From contig JAAVVV010000001.1 in the NCBI GenBank assembly GCA_023910605.1, positions 310,001 to 374,000 of the forward strand: a DNA stretch of 64,000 nt, given 5' to 3'. The position numbers and the translations under genes are program-made. Of this stretch, positions 1 to 9,653 are shown one piece after another. Within the stretch, counting starts at the first letter, position 1, and every line of letters begins with the position of its first letter. A model generated the notes under the pieces. That model did not search any database. It saw only the letters and a list, made by a program, of their open reading frames with translations, and was not told the origin of the DNA. The DNA is from Bosea sp. (in: a-proteobacteria) (GTDB lineage Bacteria > Pseudomonadota > Alphaproteobacteria > Rhizobiales > Beijerinckiaceae).

Positions 1-256
1 CCAGCGCAACGAGAGCCTGGTCAACTTTCGCCGTGAAGGGCCGTACATCGTTGTCGACCGGGTCAACTATCAATGGACCCTGCGCAATGGCGACGATGTT
101 ACCTGCGTCTTCAACCAGCGCCTGACCAACGTCATTGAGCCCACCGGCGTCGAGCCCTTCGCGCCGCAGCGGGTGGGTGAGCGCACCGCTCAGCCTCCCC
201 GACGCCAGAACATGGCCGCCAACGCGCGCCTGAATTCAGCAGGGAGGGCGCCGTGA
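1..256 (+). CDS. virB9: VirB9-like T4SS protein, 3' end only
   Basis: Open at the left edge and read from base 2, about 84 codons to TGA at 254-256. The segment has the beta-rich C-terminal character of VirB9/TrbG/CagX outer-membrane-complex proteins (VNYQWTLRNGDDVTCVFNQ, then a Pro/Arg-rich tail). VirB9 forms the periplasmic and outer-membrane core of the secretion channel together with VirB7 and VirB10. The stop overlaps the virB10 start, as usual in virB operons. The 5' part lies outside the window, so the family call rests on this tail and the gene order virB9-virB10-virB11-virD4. Confidence 0.8.
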   Translation, partial: QRNESLVNFRREGPYIVVDRVNYQWTLRNGDDVTCVFNQRLTNVIEPTGVEPFAPQRVGERTAQPPRRQNMAANARLNSAGRAP

Positions 257-1623
257 TGCCGACACCCGAGCAATGGCGGCAGCTTGATCTGGAGAGCGCG
301 GCGGCAACGGCTGTGGCGCGCCCCCAATCCAATGTGGGCACGTTCCTGAAGGTGGTCGTGCCGCTCGGCGCGATCCTGCTCGCCGGCTACATCATCTATG
401 AGGGTCTGCAGACGCCGCAGCCGTCCTTCATCCGGCCTGACAATGAGGAGTTCCGGACAACGCAGTTTCCAGCGCCGTCCCTGGGCGAGCCGCCACCACA
501 GCGCAACCAGGGCACGATCCAGATCCCGGCAGCTCCACCACCGCCGCCTCCACCCATCCCGCCAGCGCCTGTTCCGCCTCCGGTCGTGCTCACCCCGCCC
601 CCTCCTCCGCCAGAGCCGCCACAGCCCATCCTCATTCAACCGGGTTTTCGGAATACACCGCCTGCCGATGACAGCGAGGCACGCCGCCTCGCCGAAGAAG
701 AGCGGCGACGCTGGGAGCGCTTCCGTGCCAGCAGCATCGTTATTGACCAGGGCAGCGAGGTGGCGCTCGGGGCTGACGGCGCGATAGCGGGCCCCAGATC
801 AGAGCCCAGCACGCGTGATCAGGAGAGCGATCCGAACCGGCGCTTTCTCAATCAGGCTGCGGCCGCAGGTGTCGAGACAGCGCAGGCCTCGCAGAACCGG
901 CGGATCGACGCGCTCGTGCCGCAAGGTACCATGATCCGCGCGGTGCTCGAAAACGCGGTCGTCTCGGACCTGCCAGGCATGGTGCGCGCCGTGACCACCG
1001 AGGATGTCTGGTCGTTTGATGGGCGTCGCATCCTCATCCCGTCTGGCAGCCGCCTGATCGGCGATTACCGCTCCGGCATTACACGCGGCCAGACGCGGGT
1101 GTTTATCGTCTGGACGCGGATGCTGCGCGCGGACGGGGTGTCCGTGCAACTCGGCTCCATCGGCACCGACGATCTTGGCCGCAGCGGTGCGACTGGCTTT
1201 GTCGACAACAAGTACCTTGAGCGCTTCGGCGCGGCGATCGTGCTGAGCGTCGTAGGAGCAGCTTCCCAATTTATCGCCGGCCTCGGCGTGCGCGACACCA
1301 ACCCAACCGGCACGACGGTGACGGTGACGGACCCTGTGACCGGCGTCAGCACCACCACCCAGACCGGCGGCAACAACAGCGGGGGCTTGTCCCAATCGGA
1401 TCGCGGCCGCCAGATTGCGGCGCAGACCACCAGCCAGACGCTGACACAACTGGCTCAGGAGGCGCTGCGCGACTCCATCAACATCCCGCCCACCATCCAT
1501 CTCGATCAGGGTACGCGCGTGATCGTCTTCGTGCGTCGCGATCTCGATTTCTCGGGGCTCTATCCCGATCCCGTCCGCGAGGCGCTGAGGGAGATCCAAC
1601 GTGAACGCCAGCGCGCTCCGTAG
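256..1623 (+). CDS. virB10: VirB10/TrbI-like T4SS inner-to-outer membrane scaffold
   Basis: About 455 aa. VirB10 spans the periplasm, links the inner-membrane ATPases to the outer-membrane pore and passes on energy state. Visible parts are a short cytoplasmic N-terminus, one membrane helix near residues 34-52 (VVVPLGAILLAGYIIYEGL), a strongly Pro-rich stretch near residues 90-130, and a C-terminal TrbI/VirB10 domain that includes a VPQGTMIRAVLENAV segment. A GTG one codon upstream (253) could also serve as start; the ATG at 256 overlaps the virB9 stop by one base. Its 3' end overlaps virB11 by 23 bases, so the two are almost certainly co-transcribed and translationally coupled. Confidence 0.93.
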   Translation: MPTPEQWRQLDLESAAATAVARPQSNVGTFLKVVVPLGAILLAGYIIYEGLQTPQPSFIRPDNEEFRTTQFPAPSLGEPPPQRNQGTIQIPAAPPPPPPPIPPAPVPPPVVLTPPPPPPEPPQPILIQPGFRNTPPADDSEARRLAEEERRRWERFRASSIVIDQGSEVALGADGAIAGPRSEPSTRDQESDPNRRFLNQAAAAGVETAQASQNRRIDALVPQGTMIRAVLENAVVSDLPGMVRAVTTEDVWSFDGRRILIPSGSRLIGDYRSGITRGQTRVFIVWTRMLRADGVSVQLGSIGTDDLGRSGATGFVDNKYLERFGAAIVLSVVGAASQFIAGLGVRDTNPTGTTVTVTDPVTGVSTTTQTGGNNSGGLSQSDRGRQIAAQTTSQTLTQLAQEALRDSINIPPTIHLDQGTRVIVFVRRDLDFSGLYPDPVREALREIQRERQRAP

Positions 1624-2707
1624 CTCCGGGCCAAATGCTGGGGAAAGCACCGGGCAAATTTCCAGCCACAGCACCGGTTCGGTCTATCTCGACCGTGCGC
1701 TCGAGCCGCTCCGGCCCTGGCTCGCCGATCCGCGTGTCGTCGAGATCGTCGCCAACGGCCCGGGCATCGTCTTCGTCGAGGTCATGGGCGAACCGGCGAT
1801 GCGACGCTTTAAAGTCCCGAAGCTCACATCCGCCGAAATCCGGCATCTATGCGAGCGCGTCGCCGGCGCGACCGACCAGGCCGTCAACGAGGAGCATCCC
1901 TTGCTGAGCGCCGCACTGCCAACCGGTGAGCGCTTCCAGGGCGTGCTGCCGCCCGCGACCACGGGAGGCGGTGGCTTCGCCATTCGCAAGCAGGTCATCC
2001 AGAAGCTGCATCTTGCCGACTATCTGGCGATGGGCGCCTTCGACCGCACCATTGTCGTTGTTGACGAGGATCTGTCGGAGACGGATCGGGAGCTCTGTGC
2101 CTTGCTGCACGCCCGCGACTTCGCCGCCTTCCTGAGCCTTGCCGTCAGAAGCCGCATCTCGATCCTGATCTCTGGCGGCACGTCGAGCGGCAAGACCACC
2201 TTCCTCAACACGTTGCTCTCCGAAGTGCCATCAGACGAGCGCATCCTGACCATCGAGGACACCCGCGAGCTGCAGCCGCCCCATGAGAACCACCTGGCTT
2301 TGATCGCCTCCAAAGGCGACCAGGGCCTCGCCCGCGTTACCATCGAGAGCTTGCTGCAGGCCTCGCTCCGCTTGCGGCCAGACCGCATCTTCCTCGGCGA
2401 AATCCGTGGGCCTGAAGCCTATTCCTTCCTGCGTGCCATCAACACCGGTCATCCTGGCTCGATCACCACCGTCCATGCCGATACCCCGTCAGGCGCGGTC
2501 GAGCAGCTCAGCCTGATGGTGATGCAGGCGGGGCTGGGCCTGATGAAAGCCGAGATCGCCAGCTACATCCGTTCGGTCATCCCGATCATCGTGCAGTTCC
2601 GGCGCATGACCGGCGGCGAGCGCGTCATGACCCATGTCGAGTTTTCGAAGATGCCGATCTGGCTCAAAGAGCAAGGCCTCGACGGCGACGCAAAGGGGCG
2701 CATCTGA
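1601..2707 (+). CDS. virB11: VirB11-type T4SS hexameric ATPase
   Basis: 368 aa. Traffic ATPase that sits on the cytoplasmic face of the secretion channel and switches between pilus assembly and substrate transfer. The Walker A motif GGTSSGKTTF lies near residue 190. An Asp-box/Walker B region (RPDRIFLGEIRG) and the His-box (GSITTVHAD) follow in the order typical of the VirB11/PulE superfamily. Length is slightly above the family norm of about 340 aa. It starts inside virB10 and its stop overlaps the virD4 start by one base, which fits a tightly packed conjugation operon. Confidence 0.95.
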   Translation: MNASALRSSGPNAGESTGQISSHSTGSVYLDRALEPLRPWLADPRVVEIVANGPGIVFVEVMGEPAMRRFKVPKLTSAEIRHLCERVAGATDQAVNEEHPLLSAALPTGERFQGVLPPATTGGGGFAIRKQVIQKLHLADYLAMGAFDRTIVVVDEDLSETDRELCALLHARDFAAFLSLAVRSRISILISGGTSSGKTTFLNTLLSEVPSDERILTIEDTRELQPPHENHLALIASKGDQGLARVTIESLLQASLRLRPDRIFLGEIRGPEAYSFLRAINTGHPGSITTVHADTPSGAVEQLSLMVMQAGLGLMKAEIASYIRSVIPIIVQFRRMTGGERVMTHVEFSKMPIWLKEQGLDGDAKGRI

Positions 2708-4845
2708 TGCGGCGCTGGTCGGCCAGGCTCGTGATCGCGCTCGTTGGGGCCGCGTTCCTCTTCCTCGCCTGGAGCCTGGTCTACGCCATCATCGTCGGCT
2801 GGCGCTTCAACCCTGCCCTGCCCTCGGAAGGCGCGGTGCGCTGGGCGCTGCTGCAGAGCCTGAATGCCGAGTATTCGGCTCAGGCGCTGCTGCGCAGCGC
2901 GGATCATTTCTACCGGCGGATGATGTTCCCCGCAACGCAGGCCGAGACGATCATCCGAGGCGGCATCGCACTTGGCCTCGTGTTGGCGGCTGGCGTTGGC
3001 CTTGCCATTGCAGCGCATGTCCTGCGCCCCCTCAAACCCTATGGCGAAGCGAGGTTCGGGTCGGTGCTTGATGCGGAGAAACGCAAGCTCACCACCCGGC
3101 GAGGACTGATCCTGGGGCGGCTCAGCGGCGCGACCATCACCTCGGACGAGCCCGGCCATGTCCTCGTGGTCGGGCCCACTCGTTCAGGCAAGGGCCAGAG
3201 TTTCATCGGGCCGAACGGGATCATGTGGCAAGGCTCGGCCGTCTTCTTCGATCCCAAGAAGGAGAACTTCGCCATCTTCGGCGCCTACCGTGCCGCATCG
3301 GGCGACAAGGTCTACCTGTTCAATCCCGGTGAACTGCGCTCGCACCGCTACAATCCGCTGGAATTCATCCGGCGCGACGCGACCATGCCGACCGATGCGC
3401 TGGTCGTCGCAGGGTTCATCGTGCCCGATACTCCTGGCGAAATCTGGGGGAAATCTGCCCGGCTCCTGCTCGCCGCCATGATCGGCTACGTGCTGACCTC
3501 GCCGCTCTGCGAAAACACCCGGCATCTGCGATCGGTCGCCAGGATGCTGGTCTCCGGCAAGGACATCTCGGCCTACCTCAAAAGCATCGTCCAGACGGAA
3601 AGCCAGCACCTGCCCTCCTGGGTCCTCGACGCCTTCAACCAGTACATCGCGCTTGAACCCGAAACCCGCAATTCGGCGGTGTTTAACCTCAACATCGCGC
3701 TCAACCCCTGGAACAACCAGCTGGTTGCCGCGGCCACCGAGACCAGCGACTTCGATATCCGGGAGCTGCGCCGCAAGCGGATGTCGATCTTCATTGGCTG
3801 CTCGGTCGCCCAGCTCGACGCCTTCCGGCCGCTCCTCAACATCCTGATCCAGCAGATCCACGATGTGCTGATGGTGGCGCCCCCCCAACGTGACGAGCCG
3901 CATCAGGTCCTCCTGATGATCGACGAATTCCGGCAGCTTGGCCGCATGGACGATCTTATCAGCAAACTCACCATCAACGCCGGCTATGGCTTCCGCGTAG
4001 TGATCGTGCTGCAGAACCTCTCGCAGCTCGATGAGGTCTACGGCAAGGCGGTCCGCGAGACGACGGTCTCGGCCTGCGCCACCCAGCTCTATATCCGCAT
4101 CGACAACCTCGATACCTCTGAATACCTCTCGAAGATGCTCGGCGAAACCACGATCGAGCTGAAACGCGCCTCGCTCCGGCGCGGTGGCATGCTTGGGCAG
4201 AAGACCATCAACACCGACTACGACGCGGTGCCCCTGCGCACGCCGCAGCAGCTGCGCCAGATGGATCCGCGCAAGATCATCCTGCTCGTGTCAAGCGCAC
4301 CGCCATTTGAGCTCGAGCGCGTAATCTACCACGATGATCGGCCCTACAGGCAGGCGCTGGAGGAGGTCAGGTTCCAGTCGGTGAGCGTGCCGGAGTTGGA
4401 ACCGTACGCGGATGCAGGCGGGGGGTTGGCGACGGCTGCTGTGCCTGCATCGGTCGGGAATAATGTCTCGGCGACTCCGGGAGCAGCCATGGGAAGTTCG
4501 CAAGCGACAAAAGCCAGCGCCGAGCCATCTCTTGATGTCATTGAACGACAAGCCGACACACCAACTGTGCCGGTTACGAGGCAGTCCAAACCGGTCCGTG
4601 TTGGGCGTGTTGATTATCGCCAATTGGCCCATGACAGCCGAATTCCATCTACGCCAACCACCTCCGCAGGAAGCTTACCGATTGAGGTTGCCTTGACCGC
4701 TCAAATCGAAGCAGGTGCAGCCGCGTTCCGACAGGTCATGGAAGGGCTTCCCCATGGCGGCGAGCATGACGAGCTTATCGACCAGCTTCAGCAGATGACG
4801 ATGCTTCATGCCGAATTCGGGGATGACGACAGAATCTTCGAATGA
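2707..4845 (+). CDS. virD4: VirD4/TraG-type coupling protein
   Basis: 712 aa. The coupling ATPase recruits the relaxase-DNA complex to the type IV channel. N-terminal membrane segments lie near residues 9-31 and 80-100. The Walker A motif VVGPTRSGKGQ lies near residue 152, and the Walker B motif LLMIDEFRQLG near residue 400. The last 130 residues are Ser/Thr/Ala-rich and more variable, as expected for a substrate-recognition tail. It is the last gene of the virB9-B10-B11-D4 run. No relaxase follows: the only relaxase in the window lies 32 kb away on the other strand. Nothing recognisable was found between 4846 and 5021, where an IS630 element begins. Confidence 0.95.
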   Translation: MRRWSARLVIALVGAAFLFLAWSLVYAIIVGWRFNPALPSEGAVRWALLQSLNAEYSAQALLRSADHFYRRMMFPATQAETIIRGGIALGLVLAAGVGLAIAAHVLRPLKPYGEARFGSVLDAEKRKLTTRRGLILGRLSGATITSDEPGHVLVVGPTRSGKGQSFIGPNGIMWQGSAVFFDPKKENFAIFGAYRAASGDKVYLFNPGELRSHRYNPLEFIRRDATMPTDALVVAGFIVPDTPGEIWGKSARLLLAAMIGYVLTSPLCENTRHLRSVARMLVSGKDISAYLKSIVQTESQHLPSWVLDAFNQYIALEPETRNSAVFNLNIALNPWNNQLVAAATETSDFDIRELRRKRMSIFIGCSVAQLDAFRPLLNILIQQIHDVLMVAPPQRDEPHQVLLMIDEFRQLGRMDDLISKLTINAGYGFRVVIVLQNLSQLDEVYGKAVRETTVSACATQLYIRIDNLDTSEYLSKMLGETTIELKRASLRRGGMLGQKTINTDYDAVPLRTPQQLRQMDPRKIILLVSSAPPFELERVIYHDDRPYRQALEEVRFQSVSVPELEPYADAGGGLATAAVPASVGNNVSATPGAAMGSSQATKASAEPSLDVIERQADTPTVPVTRQSKPVRVGRVDYRQLAHDSRIPSTPTTSAGSLPIEVALTAQIEAGAAAFRQVMEGLPHGGEHDELIDQLQQMTMLHAEFGDDDRIFE

Positions 4846-5023
4846 GCCCATCGTCGAGGTCAGTTGTTAAAATCGACGCCACCGGTAGCGCGACTATGCG
4901 TTGGTTCCATGTCAGGGAAGCAGACGCTTCCGCTCGAAAGCAACAAGTCTGGCTTGCGCCCCTTCACCAGTCATTGTTCACGAGTTGCTCGATTGCGGAC
5001 ATTGGTGGTCAGCGACCTGCTTA

Positions 5024-6073
5024 GAGCGGAACCCAACCTGAGTGAATCGGGAGGGATTCCCAAATCATGAGCGAAGTGATTCAGACATGCTTGCCGGGCG
5101 GAGGCCGGCAGGCATGTCGAGAGCGCTGTCGGTCGATCTTCGGGTTCGGGTTTTGGGGGCTGTCGCGTTGGGTGCAACGCATCGCGAGGCGGCCGAGCGG
5201 TTCGGCGTAAGCGCCGCAAGCGTCAGCCGGTGGCGCAAGCGAGAGCGCGACCAAGGCGATCCGCGCCCAGGGCGGCTTGGCGGCGACCGACGTTCGGACC
5301 GGATCGAGGCGCACCATAATGCGGTGATGGCCGCGCTTGGCCCTGGCAGGGACGCCACCATCGAGGAAGTTCGCGCGAGCCTGGCGGAACAGGGCCTCAT
5401 CTTCGGCTTCGGCACGATCCAGCGCTTCTTCGCGCGCCACGCCATCACGCGCAAAAAAAGACCGCGCACGCCACCGAACAAGACCGTCCCGACGTCCTGA
5501 TCCGGCGCGAACGGTGGTTCGAGGATCAGCTCGATCTCGATCCGGACCGGCTGGTCTTCATCGACGAGACATGGGCCTCGACCAACATGGCACGCCGCCA
5601 TGGGCGTTGCCGGCGTGGCGAGCGGCTTCGGGTCGGTGTCCCGCATGGCCATTGGAAGACGACCACCTTTGTCGGCGTTCTGACGCTGCGCGGCTTCATC
5701 GCTCCCTGGGTGCTTGATGGGCCGATCAACCGCGACGCCTTCGAGACCTATGTGGCCAAGGTGCTGATCCCGGAACTGCGGCCCGGCGACATGGTCGTCA
5801 TGGACAATCTGTCCAGCCACAAAGGGCCGCGCGTACGCCAGATGATCGAGGCGGCGGGGGCCGATCTGCGCTACCTCCCGCCCTACAGCCCCGACTTCAA
5901 CCCCATCGAGAACGCCTTCACCAAGCTCAAGGCGCTGCTAAGAAAAGCCGCCGAGCGAACCATCGGAGGTCTGTGGGACGCCATCGGGCGCATCCTCAAC
6001 CTCTTCCCGCCCGCAGAGTGCGCAAACTATTTCAGTGCCGCAGGCTATGATGCAACCTGATCGGATTCCGCTC
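5024..6073 (+). mobile_element. IS630-family insertion sequence with TA target duplication
   Basis: 1,050 bp. The left end reads GAGCGGAACCC and the reverse complement of the right end reads GAGCGGAATCC, which form the terminal inverted repeats. TA dinucleotides flank both ends (5022-5023 and 6074-6075), the target duplication of IS630/Tc1-mariner elements. It carries a two-frame transposase and lies just downstream of virD4, in apparently non-coding sequence. Confidence 0.92.
5114..6060 (+). CDS. IS630-family DDE transposase, made by -1 frameshifting
   Basis: Two overlapping frames give one transposase. The first (5114-5500, beginning MSRALSVDLR) carries the N-terminal helix-turn-helix (AAERFGVSAASVSRWRKR). 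The second continues one base back from a run of seven A (5453-5459) and carries the catalytic triad: D in FIDETWAS, D in VVMDNLSSHK and E in NPIENAFTKLK, the last two 33-34 residues apart as in IS630. The slippery A7 run fits programmed -1 frameshifting, known in many IS630 members. I chose the ATG at 5114 because the ORF upstream of it begins inside the terminal region and adds no recognisable domain. Both frames look intact, so the element may still be active. Confidence 0.9.
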
Positions 6074-6136
6074 TAGCGCTCACGATCGCTCGAATGCAGA
6101 GCCCTGCGTCGCACTTGTAACCGGAACCAATGCACC

Positions 6137-7321
6137 TCAATGATCCTCGCCACTCGCCCCGACCACGACGATATCGAACGGTGCGCCGGGGACATTGACC
6201 TTGTGTGTGACCGCCATTCTCGCGCTATCGATCACATGGATCTGACCCTTTGCGGGGTCGGAGACCACGACACGGTCGCCGCTGGCTGACAGACGTGGCC
6301 GTGGAACAGCAGAACCACCCTCCATAGAATAGGCGGTTGTAACGGCAAGGGAACCTTCGATCTTGCCCGTCAGCGCGTTGATCTTGTGAAGCTGGCCATC
6401 CTCCGTGACGACAAAGCCGAAATCTCCATTGACCCTGTCACGGGCAAAATGCATGCGGCGTGATGGCAACTTCACGAAGTTGAATTCCTTGGCGACCGGG
6501 TCGAGAATGATCATTCCGTCGGCGCCGAAATCGCCGAGGAAGGACTTGGTGGCATTGCCGCCAGCCATGTTGCGCACCATCCGCTCGGTGGGCAGCGTCG
6601 TTGTGTAGGCAACCTTCTCGAAGGTGCCGCCGGTGCGGGTCATGCGCAGCAGCAGGACACCATCGGCGCAGCCGAAGGCCGAGGTCGCACCAGACTTGGC
6701 TTCGCCGTGCATGCGCGGGCAATCGGGGGACCTCGCAACGGATTTGCCCACCCGGTCGAGCAAGTCGATGCCAATGGGCAGGGCCTTGTCATCGGTCGGA
6801 TGCGGGATGCTGACAGCGGTAAACGTGCCGAGAGGTGCCGCAAGGCCATGATGAGGTGCTGCGGTCTTGATCAGGGCAGGCTTGCCCTTGCCGCCCAGCA
6901 AGGCCTCTTCCGCAAACATGCTGGCCTGCCCATCACCATCGAAGAAGGCGGCAACACGGCCATTGTCGATGTTGATGTGAGAAGGCCTGAGACCAAGAAT
7001 GGACGCCGTGGTCATGCGCGGTGCCTTTGCGTCGACGTCCGCGTGGTCGCCATGGCTGGTCACGGTGACGCCGCTGTCGATCACGTCCACGCGGCCCTGT
7101 GCCCCCTGGGTTGCATAGATGAGGCGCCCGGTTTCGTTGGCCTTGAGGCGAGCGGGGCCTTCAACCCCAAAATTGGCAATAATCTTCCCGGTCAGGGCAT
7201 CCACCACCGTGATCTTGCCACTGGAGTGATCAGCTACGACCGCCCGATACACCGCCTTTTCTGCGGCGGTTGCACCAGTGACGAGAGCGAGCATGAGAGC
7301 GGCAGAAACTAGAGTTCGCAT
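6137..7321 (-). CDS. aztD: AztD-like periplasmic zinc metallochaperone
   Basis: 394 aa. AztD proteins are seven-bladed beta-propellers that hand zinc to the periplasmic binding protein AztC. Visible here are a signal peptide (MRTLVSAALMLALVTGATAAE), repeated propeller strands (ITVVDALTGKI, INALTGKIEG, IHVIDSARM) and a His/Asp-rich loop HGDHADVDAK near residue 85 that fits the family's zinc site. The ATG at 7321 is preferred over a 70-codon upstream extension because it starts the signal peptide and is preceded by GGATCTCCC. It lies 65 bases downstream of zur on the same strand, so both are probably transcribed from the Zur-box promoter at 7832-7868. The usual partners AztABC are not in the window. 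Confidence 0.85.
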   Translation of the reverse strand: MRTLVSAALMLALVTGATAAEKAVYRAVVADHSSGKITVVDALTGKIIANFGVEGPARLKANETGRLIYATQGAQGRVDVIDSGVTVTSHGDHADVDAKAPRMTTASILGLRPSHINIDNGRVAAFFDGDGQASMFAEEALLGGKGKPALIKTAAPHHGLAAPLGTFTAVSIPHPTDDKALPIGIDLLDRVGKSVARSPDCPRMHGEAKSGATSAFGCADGVLLLRMTRTGGTFEKVAYTTTLPTERMVRNMAGGNATKSFLGDFGADGMIILDPVAKEFNFVKLPSRRMHFARDRVNGDFGFVVTEDGQLHKINALTGKIEGSLAVTTAYSMEGGSAVPRPRLSASGDRVVVSDPAKGQIHVIDSARMAVTHKVNVPGAPFDIVVVGASGEDH

Positions 7322-7386
7322 GGGAGATCCTGTTGTTGTGAACGGGGGTCTGAAACGTGAAAAACAAGAGCGCTGATCCGGATTGC

Positions 7387-7797
7387 TCAACCTGGTCGAT
7401 CGCGGCAGTTGCCGCATTCGCCGAGCACCTCCAGCGATGTCCGAAGTGGAGTGAACCCGAAAGCCTGTGCTGTTGGCTTCAAGGCCGGCGCGATGAATTC
7501 GGCATCGGCTTCCTCGACTTTGCCGCAGCAAGCGCAGACCAGCAGGGCCACGGGCTCGTCAGGTTGATGAACATGCTGCGCGGCGATGAAGGCGTTCCTG
7601 CTTTCGACGCGCAGGACGAGGCCAGCATCCTTGAGCGCACCTAGCACCCGGTAGACTTGCGTTGGTGCGATCCGGTCCCCACCGTCAGCGAGGCGATGCA
7701 CGAGTTCATAGGCTCCCAAAGGCTGGGCAGATTCCCGCAGCAAGGCCAGCACCTGCTCGGCGCGCGCATTCAGCGTCTGCGGATCATGCCGTCCCAT
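7387..7797 (-). CDS. zur: Zur, Fur-family zinc-responsive repressor
   Basis: 136 aa, a normal length for Zur. The N-terminal winged helix is near residues 20-75 (IAPTQVYRVLGALKDAGLV). The C-terminal dimerization and metal domain carries a structural zinc site of two CxxC pairs (CACC near residue 88, CGNC near residue 129) and the His/Glu-rich segment AAQHVHQPDEPV. Fur itself usually keeps HHDH-type motifs; the sequence and the zinc-gene neighbourhood favour Zur. The start lies about 35 bases from the first of two palindromes in the divergent promoter, so it probably controls itself, aztD and the rightward operon. Confidence 0.92.
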   Translation of the reverse strand: MGRHDPQTLNARAEQVLALLRESAQPLGAYELVHRLADGGDRIAPTQVYRVLGALKDAGLVLRVESRNAFIAAQHVHQPDEPVALLVCACCGKVEEADAEFIAPALKPTAQAFGFTPLRTSLEVLGECGNCRDRPG

Positions 7798-7831
7798 CGC
7801 AAACTCGTTTGAGGGTTGACTCGATGTGTAA

Positions 7832-7868
7832 TGTTATAGTGTAACATGCAAACTGTTACAACATAACA
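7832..7868. promoter_or_regulatory. Two tandem Zur boxes in a divergent promoter
   Basis: Two imperfect 15-bp palindromes, TGTTATAGTGTAACA (7832-7846) and TGTTACAACATAACA (7854-7868), with centres 22 bp apart, about two helical turns. Both match the alphaproteobacterial Zur operator form GTTATA-N-TATAAC. They lie between zur (start 7797, leftward) and the COG0523 GTPase gene (start 7891, rightward), where a dimeric repressor would block both promoters. The AT-rich stretch stands out sharply from the GC-rich surroundings. Confidence 0.85.
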
Positions 7869-7890
7869 CCTCTCTTGGAAAGCCTGCCTG

Positions 7891-9120
7891 ATGGATCGCG
7901 CCGATATGTTCATCGACCGCCGCCTGCCGGTCACTGTGCTCTCGGGCTTTCTGGGGGCTGGCAAGACGACGCTGCTCAACCATGTGCTGAACAACCGCGA
8001 AGGCAAGCGCGTCGCGGTCATCGTCAATGACATGAGCGAGGTCAACATCGACGCCGACCTCGTGCGCGAGAATGGCGGGCTGTCGCACACCGAGGAAAAA
8101 CTCGTCGAGATGAGCAATGGCTGCATCTGCTGCACCTTGCGCGATGATTTGCTGGTCGAGGTGCGCCGCCTCGCTGCCGAAAAGAAGTTCGACTATCTGC
8201 TGATCGAGGGTACCGGTATTGCCGAACCCTTGCCGATCGCCGCCACTTTCTCGTTCCGCGATGAGGACGACGCCAGCCTCGATGACGTGGCACGGCTCGA
8301 CACGATGGTGACGGTTGTCGATGCCGTGAACCTGCTGAGTGACTATGACAGCACGGACTTCCTCAAGGATCGCGGCGAAACGGCTGGCGAGCAGGATCAC
8401 CGCACCATGGTCGATCTTCTGGTCGAGCAGATCGAGTTCGCGGATGTCGTTGTCATCAACAAGGTCAGCGATGTCACGCCCGAACAACTGGCGAAGGTGC
8501 GTGTCGTGGTGCGCGGCCTCAACGCCGACGCCCGCATTGTCGAGACTGACAACAGCCGCGTCGCGCTCGATGCCGTGCTGAACACGCGCCTGTTCAACGA
8601 GGAAAAGGCGCAGGAGCATCCGCTCTGGCACAAGGAATTGTTCGGCTTCCGCGACCATGTGCCCGAGACCGAGGAATATGGCATCCGCTCGTTCGTCTAT
8701 CGCGCGCGCAGACCCTTTCACCCGGAAAAGCTGCACGCGATCTTGGGCAAGCGCCTTCCGGGCGTGATCCGCGCCAAAGGGCATTTCTGGTTGGCGACAC
8801 GGCCCAACTGGGTTGGCGAACTCTCATTGGCGGGCCAAATCACGCGCACTGAAGGGCTGGGAAGCTGGTGGGCCGCCGTGCCCAAGGAGCGCTGGCCCAA
8901 ATCACCGGAGTTCCAGTCGCTGATGCGCAAGCACTGGACACCGAGCTGGGGCGACCGCCGCCAGGAACTGGTGTTCATCGGCGGCACGGACATGGACGAA
9001 GCCGCCATCCGTGCCAGTCTTGATGAATGCCTCGTGGGTGCCGTCACGACGGGTATTTCGAAGTCACACCAAAACCTCGCCGATCCGTTCCCGCTCTGGG
9101 GCAAAGGACAAGCCGCGTGA
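7891..9120 (+). CDS. zigA: COG0523 zinc-chaperone GTPase (ZigA type)
   Basis: 409 aa. G3E-family GTPase that delivers metal to client enzymes; Zur-controlled members act in zinc starvation. The P-loop GFLGAGKTT lies near residue 20, the CxCC metal motif GCICC near residue 78, and the guanine-specificity motif NKVSD near residue 190. The CobW C-terminal domain runs from about residue 270 and includes [11 protein letters not shown] near 350. At this length it fits the long ZigA/YjiA-type subgroup better than cobalt-specific CobW. The Zur boxes 23-59 bases upstream support a zinc role. The DUF1636 gene begins inside its stop codon, so these are co-translated. It is the only COG0523 protein in the window, and no separate cobW lies in the cobalamin operon. 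Confidence 0.88.
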   Translation: MDRADMFIDRRLPVTVLSGFLGAGKTTLLNHVLNNREGKRVAVIVNDMSEVNIDADLVRENGGLSHTEEKLVEMSNGCICCTLRDDLLVEVRRLAAEKKFDYLLIEGTGIAEPLPIAATFSFRDEDDASLDDVARLDTMVTVVDAVNLLSDYDSTDFLKDRGETAGEQDHRTMVDLLVEQIEFADVVVINKVSDVTPEQLAKVRVVVRGLNADARIVETDNSRVALDAVLNTRLFNEEKAQEHPLWHKELFGFRDHVPETEEYGIRSFVYRARRPFHPEKLHAILGKRLPGVIRAKGHFWLATRPNWVGELSLAGQITRTEGLGSWWAAVPKERWPKSPEFQSLMRKHWTPSWGDRRQELVFIGGTDMDEAAIRASLDECLVGAVTTGISKSHQNLADPFPLWGKGQAA

Positions 9121-9623
9121 GCGTTGGCCAACAATTGGTGGATGAAGCAATCGGTCTTAGCCGCGGCGTACTATCGGTCTGCTTCCGTTGCCGCCCAGAG
9201 GGTTGGAAGGGCGAAGATACGGAACGGCCGGGTGTAAGACTGGCGGAAGCCATCGAGGCGGAGGCGCAAAAGCGTGGCCTGGACCTCACCCTACTGCGCG
9301 ATGTGCGCTGCATGAGCCAGTGCAAACGGCCCTGCGTGATCGCTTTCTCCGGGCAGGGCAAGTTCACCTATGTGTTCGGCGATCTCGATCCAGAATGCCA
9401 TGCATCGGATATCCTTGATGCGTTTGAACTCTATGCCTCTCGCGCCGATGGTTTCATGGAGCGTTTCGAACGCCCTGAGGTGATGCGTGCGGGCGTTCTC
9501 GGACGCGTTCCGCCGTTGGGCGATGCAGCCCGTCTTGTGGAGCCGCGCCCGGCGGCTTTCGACAAAAACCCAAATACTCCCGTGCCTGCGCCTGACGCGG
9601 CGGGTTTTCGTCAAACAACCTGA
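9117..9623 (+). CDS. DUF1636 Cys-rich metal-associated protein (zinc operon copy)
   Basis: 168 aa from the GTG at 9117, which overlaps the GTPase stop codon; a longer upstream ORF is dismissed because it lies within that gene. The family is a predicted metal- or Fe-S-binding thioredoxin-like domain (COG5469) whose role is not established. Conserved features are CFRC near residue 20, then CMSQCKRPC near residue 65, and the strand motif [17 protein letters not shown] shorter paralogue with the same five cysteines (C-x2-C, then C-x3-C-x3-C) lies at 16660-17052 in the riboswitch-controlled cobalamin operon. Position behind a Zur-controlled chaperone suggests metal handling; this is inference. Confidence 0.8.
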   Translation: MSVGQQLVDEAIGLSRGVLSVCFRCRPEGWKGEDTERPGVRLAEAIEAEAQKRGLDLTLLRDVRCMSQCKRPCVIAFSGQGKFTYVFGDLDPECHASDILDAFELYASRADGFMERFERPEVMRAGVLGRVPPLGDAARLVEPRPAAFDKNPNTPVPAPDAAGFRQTT

Positions 9624-9653
9624 CCTCCTTATCCAACACAGAGAGAACCTGTC

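Noticed and set aside
799..1674. Long open frame antisense to virB10 (minus strand)
   Set aside because: GC-rich DNA gives long shadow frames; virB10 matches its family along the whole length and the antisense product has no recognisable domain.
7891..9120. Calling the GTPase CobW (cobalt)
   Set aside because: Zur boxes immediately upstream, the long C-terminal half and zinc-gene neighbours favour the zinc subgroup.
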